64,000 nt of DNA from Bartonella kosoyi (GTDB taxonomy: Bacteria > Pseudomonadota > Alphaproteobacteria > Rhizobiales > Rhizobiaceae). The notes beneath the pieces were generated by a model, which made no database searches, had not been told where the DNA came from, and saw nothing but the letters and a program-made list of their open reading frames with translations. The DNA lies in contig NZ_CP031843.2 of NCBI RefSeq assembly GCF_003606325.2, positions 1,240,001 to 1,304,000 of the forward strand, read 5' to 3'. A program made the translations under genes and the position numbers. Positions 1-12,730 of the stretch are shown here, piece after piece. Positions within the stretch are counted from its first letter, which is position 1; each line of letters starts with the position of its first letter.

Positions 1-456
1 CCAAGGCATAATAACTTGGCAACCAACATCTAAGAGTCTTTCAGCAACAATGAGATCATCGGTTGTATAGGCAAAAACGTGAAAACCTTCACTATTTAAA
101 ATTTGCGCTGCTTCGATGAGAGCAAAAACATTGGGTTGTAAGGTATCAGCATTCCCGATAATTTCGAGTTTAATCCAAGAGGTTTTAAAGAGATCTCGTG
201 CTAAATGGGCTGTCGTTACAGCTTCTTTAACAGTATAACAACCTGCGGTATTGGGAAGTATCGTTATATCAAGCTCTTGAAGGAATTGCCAAAATTGTCC
301 CCCTTGTTTGCCACCAGCGCTTTCGCGGCGTAATGAAACAGTTACAATTTCTGTATTCGATTTATGAATAGCATCACGAAGAACAGCAGGTGAGGGATAT
401 TGCGCTGTACCTAACATAAGACGAGATGAGAATTGACGCCCATAAAGATTCAACAT
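1..456 (-). CDS. thiG: Thiazole synthase ThiG (partial, C-terminus outside window)
   Basis: ThiG builds the thiazole phosphate ring of thiamine from deoxyxylulose phosphate, the thiocarboxylate on ThiS and an imine made by ThiO or ThiH. The visible 152 codons read [20 protein letters not shown], then the stretch with SLRRESAGG, and WIKLEIIGN, where the Lys is the expected Schiff-base residue. The frame is open to base 1, so the gene continues beyond the window. The ATG at 456 is preceded by a near-perfect AAGGAGG that lies inside the last codons of thiS, 9 bases upstream. It is the last visible gene of thiC-thiO-thiS-thiG. Family assignment is firm; the gene is incomplete only because of the window edge. 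Confidence 0.95.
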   Translation of the reverse strand, partial: MLNLYGRQFSSRLMLGTAQYPSPAVLRDAIHKSNTEIVTVSLRRESAGGKQGGQFWQFLQELDITILPNTAGCYTVKEAVTTAHLARDLFKTSWIKLEIIGNADTLQPNVFALIEAAQILNSEGFHVFAYTTDDLIVAERLLDVGCQVIMPW

Positions 457-461
457 AAATA

Positions 462-659
462 TTAGCCTCCTTGCATTGGGCTTAAAATTTCTACTTTATC
501 TCCTTCATGTAAAATAAATTGGTCGCGTGCCTCTACAGGAATAACTTCTGCATTAACAGCAATAGCGAGCCAATTTCCTTCATACCCCAATTCTTCAAGC
601 AAGAGATTGAGAAAAGTGGTTTCTGTTTGAACTTTTTCACCATTAACAAAGATTTGCAT
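462..659 (-). CDS. thiS: Sulfur carrier protein ThiS
   Basis: A 65-residue ubiquitin-like sulfur carrier. It starts [10 protein letters not shown] and ends in MQGG; the terminal Gly-Gly is the residue pair that is adenylated and thiocarboxylated before sulfur transfer to ThiG. Length and fold signature match the family. It begins 3 bases after the thiO stop and ends 5 bases before the thiG start, so it lies inside a tight operon. The codons for the last residues (CAA GGA GGC) also supply the ribosome binding site of thiG. Cytoplasmic. Confidence 0.96.
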   Translation of the reverse strand: MQIFVNGEKVQTETTFLNLLLEELGYEGNWLAIAVNAEVIPVEARDQFILHEGDKVEILSPMQGG

Positions 660-662
660 GTT

Positions 663-4784
<4,122 letters not shown>

Positions 4785-4790
4785 GGGGGA
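4785..4790 (+). promoter_or_regulatory. Ribosome binding site selecting the tail-collar start
   Basis: GGGGGA lies 6 bases before the ATG at 4797. An earlier in-frame ATG at 4773 has no comparable site, so the shorter product is preferred. Confidence 0.6.
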
Positions 4791-4796
4791 TTTATA

Positions 4797-5771
4797 ATGT
4801 CGAATATTTACGATTGGTCGCTAAAGGCTGATGAAAATGCTCATTCAGATAATATTATTAATTGGTCAGAAGGTCAGCCGCCTAGTTCTGTCAATGATAG
4901 TGCAAGGGCGATGATGCAACGCGTGCGTGAATATCTTGCAGATAATGGTGGATCTATTGACGCAGGCTTTATGATCAATGCGGAAGATAAAACAACATTA
5001 ATTACCTTAAAGACAGTTTCGCCGATAAAGAAATACAACAATGATATCATCATACGTTTTAAGGCCCATGGCGTGAATGTTGGCAAGACGACAATAAAAG
5101 TTAATAGCATGGAAGAAAAGCCTATTTATAAGGCGACGCATACAGGTGTTATATCGTTAGAAGGGGGAGAGCTACAAACAGATGGTATTTATGAAATGGT
5201 ATATAATGGCCATGTTTCAACAGAAGGTCGAGATGGTTGGTATTTATTGAACCCTACAGCACCAAAGATAGAAAGTTTTCCCGCTGGATTCATTGCAACA
5301 TTTGCTATGCAAAATATACCGAATGGTTGGCTTTTATGTGATGGTACGGCTTATAAGCGTGAAGATTATCCGCAGTTATTCAAGGCTATAGGTGATAAAT
5401 GGGGAAAAGATAGCGATACAACTTTTAAAGTTCCTGATTTTAGAGGCATGTTTCTACGTGGCTTTGATGATGGTCGGGGTTTAGATGAGGATAGAAAATT
5501 TGCAGATGAACAACAAGATAGCATAAAATCGCATACGCATATTGGAACCGTTGAAGAATCAGGAGCACATGTGCACGATTTTGAGTATAAAGGAGTTGGA
5601 TGGCCAACTGGTAATATTGGGAGACTCCCGAATTATTATACCTATAATACAACCTTGAAAGGGACAACAGCTTCTGCTGGTGCGCATACACACAAGGTAA
5701 CTCTTGCCAATACGGGTGAGGCTGAAACACGCCCCGTTAATACAACAGTCGTCTATGCTATAAAATCATGA
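4797..5771 (+). CDS. Phage tail-collar domain protein
   Basis: A 324-aa phage structural protein. The C-terminal half is a Phage Tail Collar domain: AGFIATFAMQNIPNGWLLCD, YPQLFKAIGDKWG, FKVPDFRGMFLRGFDDGRG and SIKSHTHIG, a pattern shared by short tail fibre and microcyst-associated proteins. The N-terminal part (SNIYDWSLKADENAHSD, GQPPSSVNDSARAMMQ) resembles the segment found in phage tail proteins that anchor to the baseplate. The far C-terminus has a second His cluster (AGAHTHKV) and ends RPVNTTVVYAIKS, the usual family ending, so the frame looks intact. It stands alone, with no capsid, baseplate or lysis genes nearby. It is either a domesticated gene or the survivor of a prophage. Role in the cell unknown. 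Confidence 0.88.
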   Translation: MSNIYDWSLKADENAHSDNIINWSEGQPPSSVNDSARAMMQRVREYLADNGGSIDAGFMINAEDKTTLITLKTVSPIKKYNNDIIIRFKAHGVNVGKTTIKVNSMEEKPIYKATHTGVISLEGGELQTDGIYEMVYNGHVSTEGRDGWYLLNPTAPKIESFPAGFIATFAMQNIPNGWLLCDGTAYKREDYPQLFKAIGDKWGKDSDTTFKVPDFRGMFLRGFDDGRGLDEDRKFADEQQDSIKSHTHIGTVEESGAHVHDFEYKGVGWPTGNIGRLPNYYTYNTTLKGTTASAGAHTHKVTLANTGEAETRPVNTTVVYAIKS

Positions 5772-5817
5772 GTATGATTGGGAAATACAGAATCTATATA
5801 CATTTGATAATTTTGTT

Positions 5818-5846
5818 AACGCGGAGTAATTCCGCGTTATTTTTTA
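5818..5846 (+). terminator. Rho-independent terminator after the tail-collar gene
   Basis: Perfect 8-bp stem AACGCGGA / TCCGCGTT around a 5-base loop, followed by a T-rich tract (ATTTTTTA). It lies about 47 bases after the stop codon of the tail-collar gene, which implies that the gene has, or had, its own transcript. Confidence 0.9.
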
Positions 5847-5849
5847 TAT

Positions 5850-6155
5850 ATTTAAAGAGGAAACCTCTATACGGTTTATATAATACTTGAGAGAGCCAAA
5901 AAACAATTTTTAAAATAGAGGAAGAAAAGTGAAAAATATGATCATATTTAATCTTCTTATTGACTATAGAGGGAGGTAAATGATCATTATAAATCAGTAT
6001 TTATCTATTGATAAAAACAGCTAAAGCACGTGCGTTATGAAAAAAATAATGCCACTAAAACCACAAATAAATCTTCTATGGATTTAGAGAAAAGAGTTCA
6101 TTTAAAAATAAAACAGACTCTTGGATCTTTTCGTATTTTATTTTTTTCATGGATT
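5850..6155. other. Spacer between the tail-collar terminator and hmuV
   Basis: About 300 AT-rich bases. Frames here are short, run into hmuV on the opposite strand and resemble no family. hmuV ends at 6156, so this stretch also holds the 3' end of the hemin operon transcript; I could not identify a clear hairpin for it. Confidence 0.4.
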
Positions 6156-6989
6156 TTAATTTTTAGATTGAAGCCGATAGCTTTGAGATCTAGCTTCACA
6201 GGAGGATGCTGTTTGAGGGAGTATAAATGGGATATCTTCTTTAGGTAATTCAGAAACGTTTAAGGAACAATGATAAACATTGCGGAGATTTTGTGTTGTC
6301 AAAACGGCAGAGGCATTTCCTTCGCAATAAATCTCACCCTCCTTGAGCAAGATCATGTTATCTGCATAATGTGCTGCGAGATTGAGATCGTGAAGAACAG
6401 CAAGAACGCCACCACCAGAATGGGCAAATTGTTTTGCAATATCCATAACAATAATTTGATGTTGAATATCGAGGCTAGCAATAGGTTCATCCAATATCAT
6501 CCAACAAGGAATTCCATTATAAATGGGTTTCCAAATTTGGCAAAGAACACGTGCAAGTTGTACGCGCGCTTGTTCTCCACCTGATAATTGGTGGTAGTAC
6601 AGGTTTCCATAATCAGAAAGGTCAACGCGCTCTAGAGCTTCTTGGATAAGATTTTGTAATTCGGCTTTGGTAATGGTAATGTGGTTTACAGAAAGACCAA
6701 GCCCTACAACTTCATGGACTAAGAATGGAAATACGAGCGTCGTTGATTGTGGTAAAACGGCCCGCATTTTTGCCATTTCATAAGTCTTTGTTTGGCGTAC
6801 ATCATAACCATTTAAGGTTATTTTTCCACCGTAAGGAATTTCCCCACTTAATGCTTTGACAAAAGTACTTTTCCCTGATCCGTTGGGACCAATAATAATG
6901 GTAAAAGCGCCACTTTTAGCTTGAAGATTAATGTGGTTAAGAATCTGTTTCTTCCCGCGCTGAACGCAAATATTTATCGCTTCAATCAT
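6156..6989 (-). CDS. hmuV: Hemin ABC importer ATPase HmuV
   Basis: The 277-aa ATP-binding subunit of the hemin importer, working with HutC and HutB to move hemin from periplasm to cytoplasm. Walker A IIGPNGSGKST, signature LSGGEQARVQLAR, Walker B WMILDEPIASLD and the H-loop VLHDLNLAAH are all intact. The chosen ATG at 6989 overlaps the hutC stop by 4 bases (ATGA); an upstream in-frame start at 7025 would lie deep inside hutC and is less likely. Last gene of hemS-hutB-hutC-hmuV. The C-terminal tail is basic (ARSQSYRLQSKN). Confidence 0.96.
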   Translation of the reverse strand: MIEAINICVQRGKKQILNHINLQAKSGAFTIIIGPNGSGKSTFVKALSGEIPYGGKITLNGYDVRQTKTYEMAKMRAVLPQSTTLVFPFLVHEVVGLGLSVNHITITKAELQNLIQEALERVDLSDYGNLYYHQLSGGEQARVQLARVLCQIWKPIYNGIPCWMILDEPIASLDIQHQIIVMDIAKQFAHSGGGVLAVLHDLNLAAHYADNMILLKEGEIYCEGNASAVLTTQNLRNVYHCSLNVSELPKEDIPFILPQTASSCEARSQSYRLQSKN

Positions 6990-8065
6990 GAAAAGTCTGT
7001 TCCTCGTTTGCATATAAGGATCCACAGGAAGAAGGGAGCCCCAAAAAGTGCTGTTACAATTCCAATTGGCAATTCTGCGGGAGCAACAATTAAGCGTGCA
7101 AACGTATCAGCAAAAATAAGCAACGCTGCTCCTAAGAGAGCAGAATAAGGAATGAGATAGCGGTGATCAGGACCAATAAGCTGACGTAAAATATGAGGAA
7201 CAATAATCCCAATAAAACCAATACCACCACTGACAGCAACAGCACTTCCACACATAAGAGCAACAAGGGGAATGGCAATATTTTTAACGCGTTGAACTGG
7301 GAAGCCAATATGACCAGCAACGGCTTCTCCAAGTGCAAGAGCATTCAGGGCTCGTGATAAAAAGGGGGAGAAAAGAAGACCAACAAAGATGAAAGGGAGA
7401 ACAAGCCATACTTTCAGCCATGTCGCACCCGCAAGAGAGCCAAGACTCCAAAAAGTAATATCGCGTAATTGCTGGTCATTTGCAATAAAAATCAACGTTC
7501 CGACAACTGCACTGCTTAAGGCTCCAAGGGCAATACCGGCAAGCAACATGGTTGCAATAGAGGTAAAGCTATGATGCGTTGCTATGATGTAGAGAACAAT
7601 CGTTGATAAAAGCCCACCCAAAAAAGCGCCTATGATAACCTTGTACGGCTCTAGAAAAGATGCAAATGAAACAGGAAAGGCAAAACCGATAACAATGGCT
7701 AAAACAGCACCAAGACCGGCTCCTGCTGATACACCTACAATTCCAGGATCAGCAAGAGGATTACGGAAAAGTCCTTGCATTAGAACACCAGAGACAGCCA
7801 AAGCTGCTCCAATTAATAGCCCTAAGATAACGCGAGGAAGCCTTATATCAATAAATATGAGATAATCGCGTGTTTTACGAATGACAGAAAATTCTTGCGT
7901 AAACAGGCTATAAAGAAAATCAAAGAGTGAAGTATTTGAAGCGCCATTTAAAAGTCCGCTTAAAATGCTAAAGATAAGGAATATTATAAGAGCGAATAAG
8001 AGTATTTTTCTCAAATCTTCACGCTTTATTCTTTTATGTTTTTCTGGTTCAGGTGCATAAACCAT
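6986..8065 (-). CDS. hutC: Hemin ABC importer permease HutC (FecCD family)
   Basis: An inner-membrane permease of the BtuC/FecCD family, 359 aa from the ATG at 8065. A TTG at 8083 would add six residues and sits just after the hutB stop; both are possible. Many hydrophobic segments run through the protein. Family blocks include DIRLPRVILGLLIGAALAVSG, GLFRNPLADPGIVGVSAGAG and GGIGFIGIIVPHILRQLIG, the last including the region that contacts the ATPase. It forms the channel of the hemin importer with HmuV and receives hemin from HutB. Overlaps hmuV by 4 bases. Confidence 0.95.
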   Translation of the reverse strand: MVYAPEPEKHKRIKREDLRKILLFALIIFLIFSILSGLLNGASNTSLFDFLYSLFTQEFSVIRKTRDYLIFIDIRLPRVILGLLIGAALAVSGVLMQGLFRNPLADPGIVGVSAGAGLGAVLAIVIGFAFPVSFASFLEPYKVIIGAFLGGLLSTIVLYIIATHHSFTSIATMLLAGIALGALSSAVVGTLIFIANDQQLRDITFWSLGSLAGATWLKVWLVLPFIFVGLLFSPFLSRALNALALGEAVAGHIGFPVQRVKNIAIPLVALMCGSAVAVSGGIGFIGIIVPHILRQLIGPDHRYLIPYSALLGAALLIFADTFARLIVAPAELPIGIVTALFGAPFFLWILICKRGTDFS

Positions 8066-8085
8066 GGACAGCGTCTCTACCAATT

Positions 8086-8991
8086 TTATCCGTTTTTATC
8101 GTTTTGGTTTGCACCATAAAGCATATGAATAAGTTCTCTTGATGCATTTGCGGTGCGTGGACCAAATCCTAAAAGGTACATAGCATCCATTTGTTTAATA
8201 GCGTGATTTTTGGCAGCAGTTGTTGCCTGAATTGCTGGTATCGCTAAAAGCTTTTCAAGATTAATAGATTTTCCACTATGCGTTATAAGCAAAATAGCAT
8301 CAGGATCTGCTTTTAGTAATGCTTCGTTATTGAGAAGTTTATACCCTTTATAATCGGTAATGGCATTGATAGCTCCTGAAAGTTTTATGATACCATCAGC
8401 TGCTGTATCTGTTCCAGATGCCATAACGCGTCCATTTTGTACAGATAAAATGAAAAGAACCCGCTTTGGTTTCGTTACTTTTGCCAAAAGAGCATCATTA
8501 TCTACAAAATCACGGCTTACTTTTTGAATTAATGCAGCAGCTTGTGCTTCACGATGGATGGCTTTTCCAACGAGGCGAATTTTTTCTATGACACTTTCTC
8601 GAGAATAGTTTTCTGGTATGATCACGATAGGGATGGATGTTTTTTTGAGAATTTCAATTGTTGGAGGAGGACCACTTCCTTCAACGAGCAAGATACCTTC
8701 TGGAGCAAGAGATAGAACACCTTCAGGTGAAAGAGCACGCATGTAGCCAAGCACAGGAAGTTTGAGGGCTTCTTTAGGATAAACGCTTGTACTATCACGG
8801 GCAACAAGTTGATTTTGTGCGCCTAATGCATAAACAATTTCCGTCAGAGAACCGCCAATGGAAACAATCCGCGCATTTTCAGAAAAATGTGTGGTAGGTT
8901 CAGCAATGACACGTTGAGAAAAAAAGCTAAGAGAAAGCAATAAAAAAAGAAGAAAAAAACTGAAGTGTCTACGCAAAAGAAGTATAAGCAT
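8086..8991 (-). CDS. hutB: Periplasmic hemin-binding protein HutB
   Basis: The 301-aa solute-binding protein of the hemin importer (HmuT/BtuF-like). A hydrophobic N-terminal signal (LLRRHFSFFLLFLLLSLSF) ends near RVIAEP. The mature protein has the type III binding-protein pattern: RIVSIGGSLTEIVYALG near the start, VARDSTSVYP, and a C-terminal MDAMYLLGFGPRTANASREL segment. It should carry hemin released by HutA to HutC. It sits between hemS and hutC with gaps of about 11 and 20 bases, so co-transcription is expected. Ligand is inferred from the locus. Confidence 0.94.
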   Translation of the reverse strand: MLILLLRRHFSFFLLFLLLSLSFFSQRVIAEPTTHFSENARIVSIGGSLTEIVYALGAQNQLVARDSTSVYPKEALKLPVLGYMRALSPEGVLSLAPEGILLVEGSGPPPTIEILKKTSIPIVIIPENYSRESVIEKIRLVGKAIHREAQAAALIQKVSRDFVDNDALLAKVTKPKRVLFILSVQNGRVMASGTDTAADGIIKLSGAINAITDYKGYKLLNNEALLKADPDAILLITHSGKSINLEKLLAIPAIQATTAAKNHAIKQMDAMYLLGFGPRTANASRELIHMLYGANQNDKNG

Positions 8992-9002
8992 ATTTTATCT
9001 TT

Positions 9003-10046
9003 CTAAGCGACGACTAATTCTTGATAGAGAGGAAGAGACTTCAATAAAGAACGCCAATCCTCACGCTCTTTTTGACCTTCTTTACGCAAGCCAAAAAATT
9101 GAACAATCATACCATCATTTTTATCGAAAACTTCAAGTGAACTGACATAACCATCGCGGGTAGGTTTGCGAACATGCCACACACGAGCAATCCCAGACAT
9201 GAGTAAGTGAAGGTCAAACCCTGGATCAAGAACATTAAGCCAAGGTCCCATTTGCTTAATATTTTTTACAGTTCCACTAAAAATTTGAATACACCCCTTA
9301 TTCCCAACAAAACACATGATAGGCAGTTCTTGTTCTGCGACTTGGTTAAGCATTATTTCAACAGCATTTACCTGTAGTTCATCAGAAAATTCATTTCCAG
9401 CATATTTTACAGCATGATGCCGATTAATTTTAAATTCGGAAATAATTTTGTGAAGCTGGTGTACATCTGTCATTTTACGCCAACGATCCCGAAAATTCTC
9501 AATATCCAATTCTGTTATGTCACATTGAACTGGAAGAGAAACGGGAAGAATATCAAGAACAGAGGATTGATCTTCAAGAAGGAGCTTTTCAACAAGTTTA
9601 TTCCACTCTTCCATGTTGGTTGTATCTTTAGAATAGACTTTTAAAATAGCAACACCATGCTCATCAAAGAATTGTAGACTTTTTGCAGGCTTTCCAAGGA
9701 TAATGACATCACATTCAAAACCGAACTTCCATTGTTTTGCAAAAATACGCAAATCAATTTCACCCAATGTTATAGGAACATGTTGGTTTTGAACAATTTT
9801 TTCAAAATGCCCCGTTATTTCGTGAACTGCATGCTCGTTGCGTGTTAAGACCATGACCGTTCCAAGCCGAGGAGCACTTTCCAAGAGTGTAGCAACATCA
9901 GTTTGTAGTCTTTTTGCCTTTCCAACGGTACAATAGGCCGCAATAAGTTCCGCTTCAGATATACCAATAGAAACCGCAAAATCGCGGTTTCGCATTTCTT
10001 TTTTTTCTTCACGCAAGCGAAGAATCATTTCAGCTGTCTGTGCCAT
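9003..10046 (-). CDS. hemS: Hemin degrading/transfer protein HemS
   Basis: A 347-aa cytoplasmic protein with two HemS/ChuX-type repeats. It accepts hemin from the importer and, in relatives, stores or breaks it down. Recognisable family stretches are GTVMVLTRNEHAVHEITG in the first half, PIMCFVGNKGCIQIFSG in the second half, and WLNVLDPGFDLHLLM followed by RVWHVRKPTRDGYVSSLEVF, which includes the heme-contacting region. The ATG at 10046 follows AAAGG with about 10 bases spacing. First gene of the hemS-hutB-hutC-hmuV unit. Published work on Bartonella quintana links this locus to hemin and iron control by Irr. Confidence 0.95.
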   Translation of the reverse strand: MAQTAEMILRLREEKKEMRNRDFAVSIGISEAELIAAYCTVGKAKRLQTDVATLLESAPRLGTVMVLTRNEHAVHEITGHFEKIVQNQHVPITLGEIDLRIFAKQWKFGFECDVIILGKPAKSLQFFDEHGVAILKVYSKDTTNMEEWNKLVEKLLLEDQSSVLDILPVSLPVQCDITELDIENFRDRWRKMTDVHQLHKIISEFKINRHHAVKYAGNEFSDELQVNAVEIMLNQVAEQELPIMCFVGNKGCIQIFSGTVKNIKQMGPWLNVLDPGFDLHLLMSGIARVWHVRKPTRDGYVSSLEVFDKNDGMIVQFFGLRKEGQKEREDWRSLLKSLPLYQELVVA

Positions 10047-10311
10047 GGACTTTACCTTTATATTACTTAATTCAAAAACGAACTTTCAAATTTTACAATC
10101 CCAAGGCAATAGATCAAATTCTTTTAAGAGTTTAATCTATCACAAAATAACACTCTATCGCGAACAGCCGATAATTAAAAAACGATAAAACAGAAAGAAT
10201 TAAAGCTTTTCTATCAACTCCTTTTAATTTTAAAAATGTTGGAAATAGAAACACAATAATTAATCCTTTTATCGATAATTTTATTGACCTAATCGTTAAT
10301 AGAAGTAGTGA
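10047..10311 (-). promoter_or_regulatory. hemS promoter region
   Basis: A 265-base AT-rich gap between the hutA 3' end and hemS. It must hold the end of the hutA transcript and the start of the hemS operon. I could not identify a convincing terminator hairpin or an unambiguous Irr site by eye. Inference from layout only. Confidence 0.35.
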
Positions 10312-12489
10312 CTAAAACTTTTGTACGAATGACACCTTAAAGTTACGACCAGGCTGGCTATAATAATCCTTGGGTGTTGAACTCTTACTTGAAGGAAGTT
10401 CTGATGCATTCCAATATTTTGTATTGAAAAGATTATAAACACCGGCTCTCAAGATAGGTCCTGTTTCACCGAATGGTTTCCACCACCCTGTCATATCAAC
10501 AACATGATATCCTGGAATTTTTTGGTAATCAGATGCCTCAGCTACTTTATCACGTTTGGCTGCCAAAGTAAGGATAATATCGCCCCCCCAAACTTCTTTC
10601 GCATATCCTAAGCCGATAACTGCTTTTAAAGGAGGAATTGAGTTAAGATATTCCTTTTTATCAAGATCTTTTCCTTGTGAATAAGCAAGAGAAACATTGC
10701 TATGAAAACCATTCTTAAGAGCTAGATGTGCGTTTGTTTCAACACCAAAAATTTGCACGCGAAAACGATTCATGTAATGCCGACGCGCAAATCTGAACTC
10801 TTCTGAGGGCCCTCTATCTTCAGTATCTATGAAGTTCTTATATTGGTTGATAAAGGCATTGAAGGAACCACCAAAATTTGCATTTCCATACCGTAGACCA
10901 ACATCATACCCATTGCTTGTTTCTGGTTGAAGATCAGGATTTCCTTTAACGTAATAAGCAGAAGGCTTGATATAAGAAACATAAAGCTCTGAAATACGTG
11001 GTGCACGAAAAGCCTGTGCCCACTGAGCATAGAACGTTACTTGATTACGAACATCCCACTCCACGCGTAATTTAGGAGAAAAGCGTGATCCACTTCTTTC
11101 TGGAGGAAATTTATCAGAAATCAGAGCTTTCTCATAAGAAGGTGTTTTCTGAGGAACATATTTGTACCAATCATACCGGATTCCCGGTGTTACACGAAAA
11201 CGATCATCAACGAATCCAATTTCATCTTCAAAAACAAAGCCTAAATTGTAACCATTTGTGTCTGGTGAATCTGAGCGATTAGCAGGAACAAAAAGACATC
11301 CTCGAGCATATTCTTTTATATGACAATTGTCTTTACCTAACAAATAGTGATGAAATTTAGATGACGAAACATTTGTTGCAAACTTTAACGTATGGTTTGT
11401 AGTGCCAATATCCACTTTTTTAAGTGCATCAGCATTGAAACCATAATTAATATTACGTAAGAAATTATCTCTTAAATAATCCCCTTTGGGAGCTGAAACA
11501 CGAACCCCAGTCAAAACGTGACGACTTGATTGCCTTTGCCAATAAAGCACCCCACTAAACGCATCAAGAACCGCATCGCCATCACCCTTATAATTATAAG
11601 AAAGAGAAAAGCGCTCACGAAGCTTATCATCCCGTTCATAAACAGAACCTGGAGCATACCTTTTAGACGAATTTAATTCATGCGTATTACTATTATGACC
11701 AAAACGCTCTGCGGTAAAACCAAGCCGATGATTATCACTCAAATATTGATGAATTTTAAAAAGCAAGTTATTTTTATCAAAGTGAGAAGGATTTTTACGC
11801 GTGCGTTCTTCATATCCTCCCACTGTTCCCATGTTTTTGCGCTCATGACCTTCTACATAAGACCCTTGGAAAAGCAAAAATGTCCGGTAATTACGCACAG
11901 CAAAAGCTTGATCGATGCGCCAGCTGTTATCAACAGAGTGATAACCACCTTTTATAAGGCTTCCCCAATTCTTTCCTTCCACGATAAGGTCTTCAGGATT
12001 AAGGGTACGCAACGCAATTATCCCGCCAAGCGCCCCAGAACCATAAAGACTAGAATCTGATCCCTGAATAGTATCAAACGTAGAAAGAGCATTGAAATCA
12101 AACGTTGTGTTTCCACCGCCACCACGGAATATATCATTAAACCACGGAAGAGAAATACCATCCATTGTCGTAAGAACACGGTTTGCATCTAAACCCCGAA
12201 TAACAAAACTGTTATTTTCTGAGTTATAGGATACAGAAGGATTAAGACGACTCACATCATAAACATCAGTTATTTGTTTTTCATCAATATTCTTGTTGGT
12301 TTTACGATCAGTCAGAATGGTTATTGAATTTAAAGTATCTTCGACTTTTTTTCCCTTAATAAGGATTGGCTTAAGCTCAGTCACAACATTCTTATCGCTG
12401 TTTTGTGCAAAAACAAATGAAGGTATACAGACCGACAACGCACCTAAAATCACACAGCTTTTATGGATATTTCTTCGTCTTATTTGCAT
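10312..12489 (-). CDS. hutA: TonB-dependent hemin receptor HutA
   Basis: A 725-aa outer-membrane hemin receptor. The N-terminal signal peptide (KSCVILGALSVCIPSFVFAQ) is followed by a plug domain containing ITDVYDVSRLNPSVSY, SFVIRGLDANRVLTTMDG and a Gly-rich loop, then a long beta-barrel ending in aromatic VSFVQKF, typical of outer-membrane proteins. The heme-receptor hallmarks AFRAPRISELY (FRAP box) and GNPDLQPETS (NPDL box) are both present. Energy would come from the TonB encoded divergently 241 bases away. It is separate from the hemS operon by about 265 bases. Hemin specificity is strongly suggested by the FRAP/NPDL boxes. Confidence 0.96.
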   Translation of the reverse strand: MQIRRRNIHKSCVILGALSVCIPSFVFAQNSDKNVVTELKPILIKGKKVEDTLNSITILTDRKTNKNIDEKQITDVYDVSRLNPSVSYNSENNSFVIRGLDANRVLTTMDGISLPWFNDIFRGGGGNTTFDFNALSTFDTIQGSDSSLYGSGALGGIIALRTLNPEDLIVEGKNWGSLIKGGYHSVDNSWRIDQAFAVRNYRTFLLFQGSYVEGHERKNMGTVGGYEERTRKNPSHFDKNNLLFKIHQYLSDNHRLGFTAERFGHNSNTHELNSSKRYAPGSVYERDDKLRERFSLSYNYKGDGDAVLDAFSGVLYWQRQSSRHVLTGVRVSAPKGDYLRDNFLRNINYGFNADALKKVDIGTTNHTLKFATNVSSSKFHHYLLGKDNCHIKEYARGCLFVPANRSDSPDTNGYNLGFVFEDEIGFVDDRFRVTPGIRYDWYKYVPQKTPSYEKALISDKFPPERSGSRFSPKLRVEWDVRNQVTFYAQWAQAFRAPRISELYVSYIKPSAYYVKGNPDLQPETSNGYDVGLRYGNANFGGSFNAFINQYKNFIDTEDRGPSEEFRFARRHYMNRFRVQIFGVETNAHLALKNGFHSNVSLAYSQGKDLDKKEYLNSIPPLKAVIGLGYAKEVWGGDIILTLAAKRDKVAEASDYQKIPGYHVVDMTGWWKPFGETGPILRAGVYNLFNTKYWNASELPSSKSSTPKDYYSQPGRNFKVSFVQKF

Positions 12490-12730
12490 AACACATTATA
12501 ACCTTTTTTTTAACATCCCCTCTCTAAGCTTGAAATTTTACATATAAAAATGCTTGACTTAACCCTACCAAAAATTAGCCAACCAAGCAGAGATGATTTA
12601 AAATATAAAATCACAGGGGGACCATATTAAACATGATAAAATCAGTCAAGAAAAAAGTTGCAATTTCAAAATAGCTTGTTTTAATGAGATAAAAGACCAA
12701 TATTGCACTTAGAATAGCGGCGGAAAAACG
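12490..12730. promoter_or_regulatory. Divergent hutA-tonB control region
   Basis: This 241-base spacer must drive hutA leftward and tonB rightward. In Bartonella the iron-response regulator Irr is reported to act on the hemin locus through an H-box. By eye I see AT-rich promoter-like stretches and a half-site-like ACTTAGAATAG about 20 bases before tonB, but no clear full inverted repeat, so the operator is not placed with certainty. Confidence 0.45.

Noticed and set aside
5440..5730. A 96-codon minus-strand frame within the tail-collar gene
   Set aside because: Antisense shadow of a His- and Asp-rich coding region.
6030..6248. A 72-codon plus-strand frame before and over the hmuV end
   Set aside because: It overlaps hmuV on the other strand and has no supporting features.
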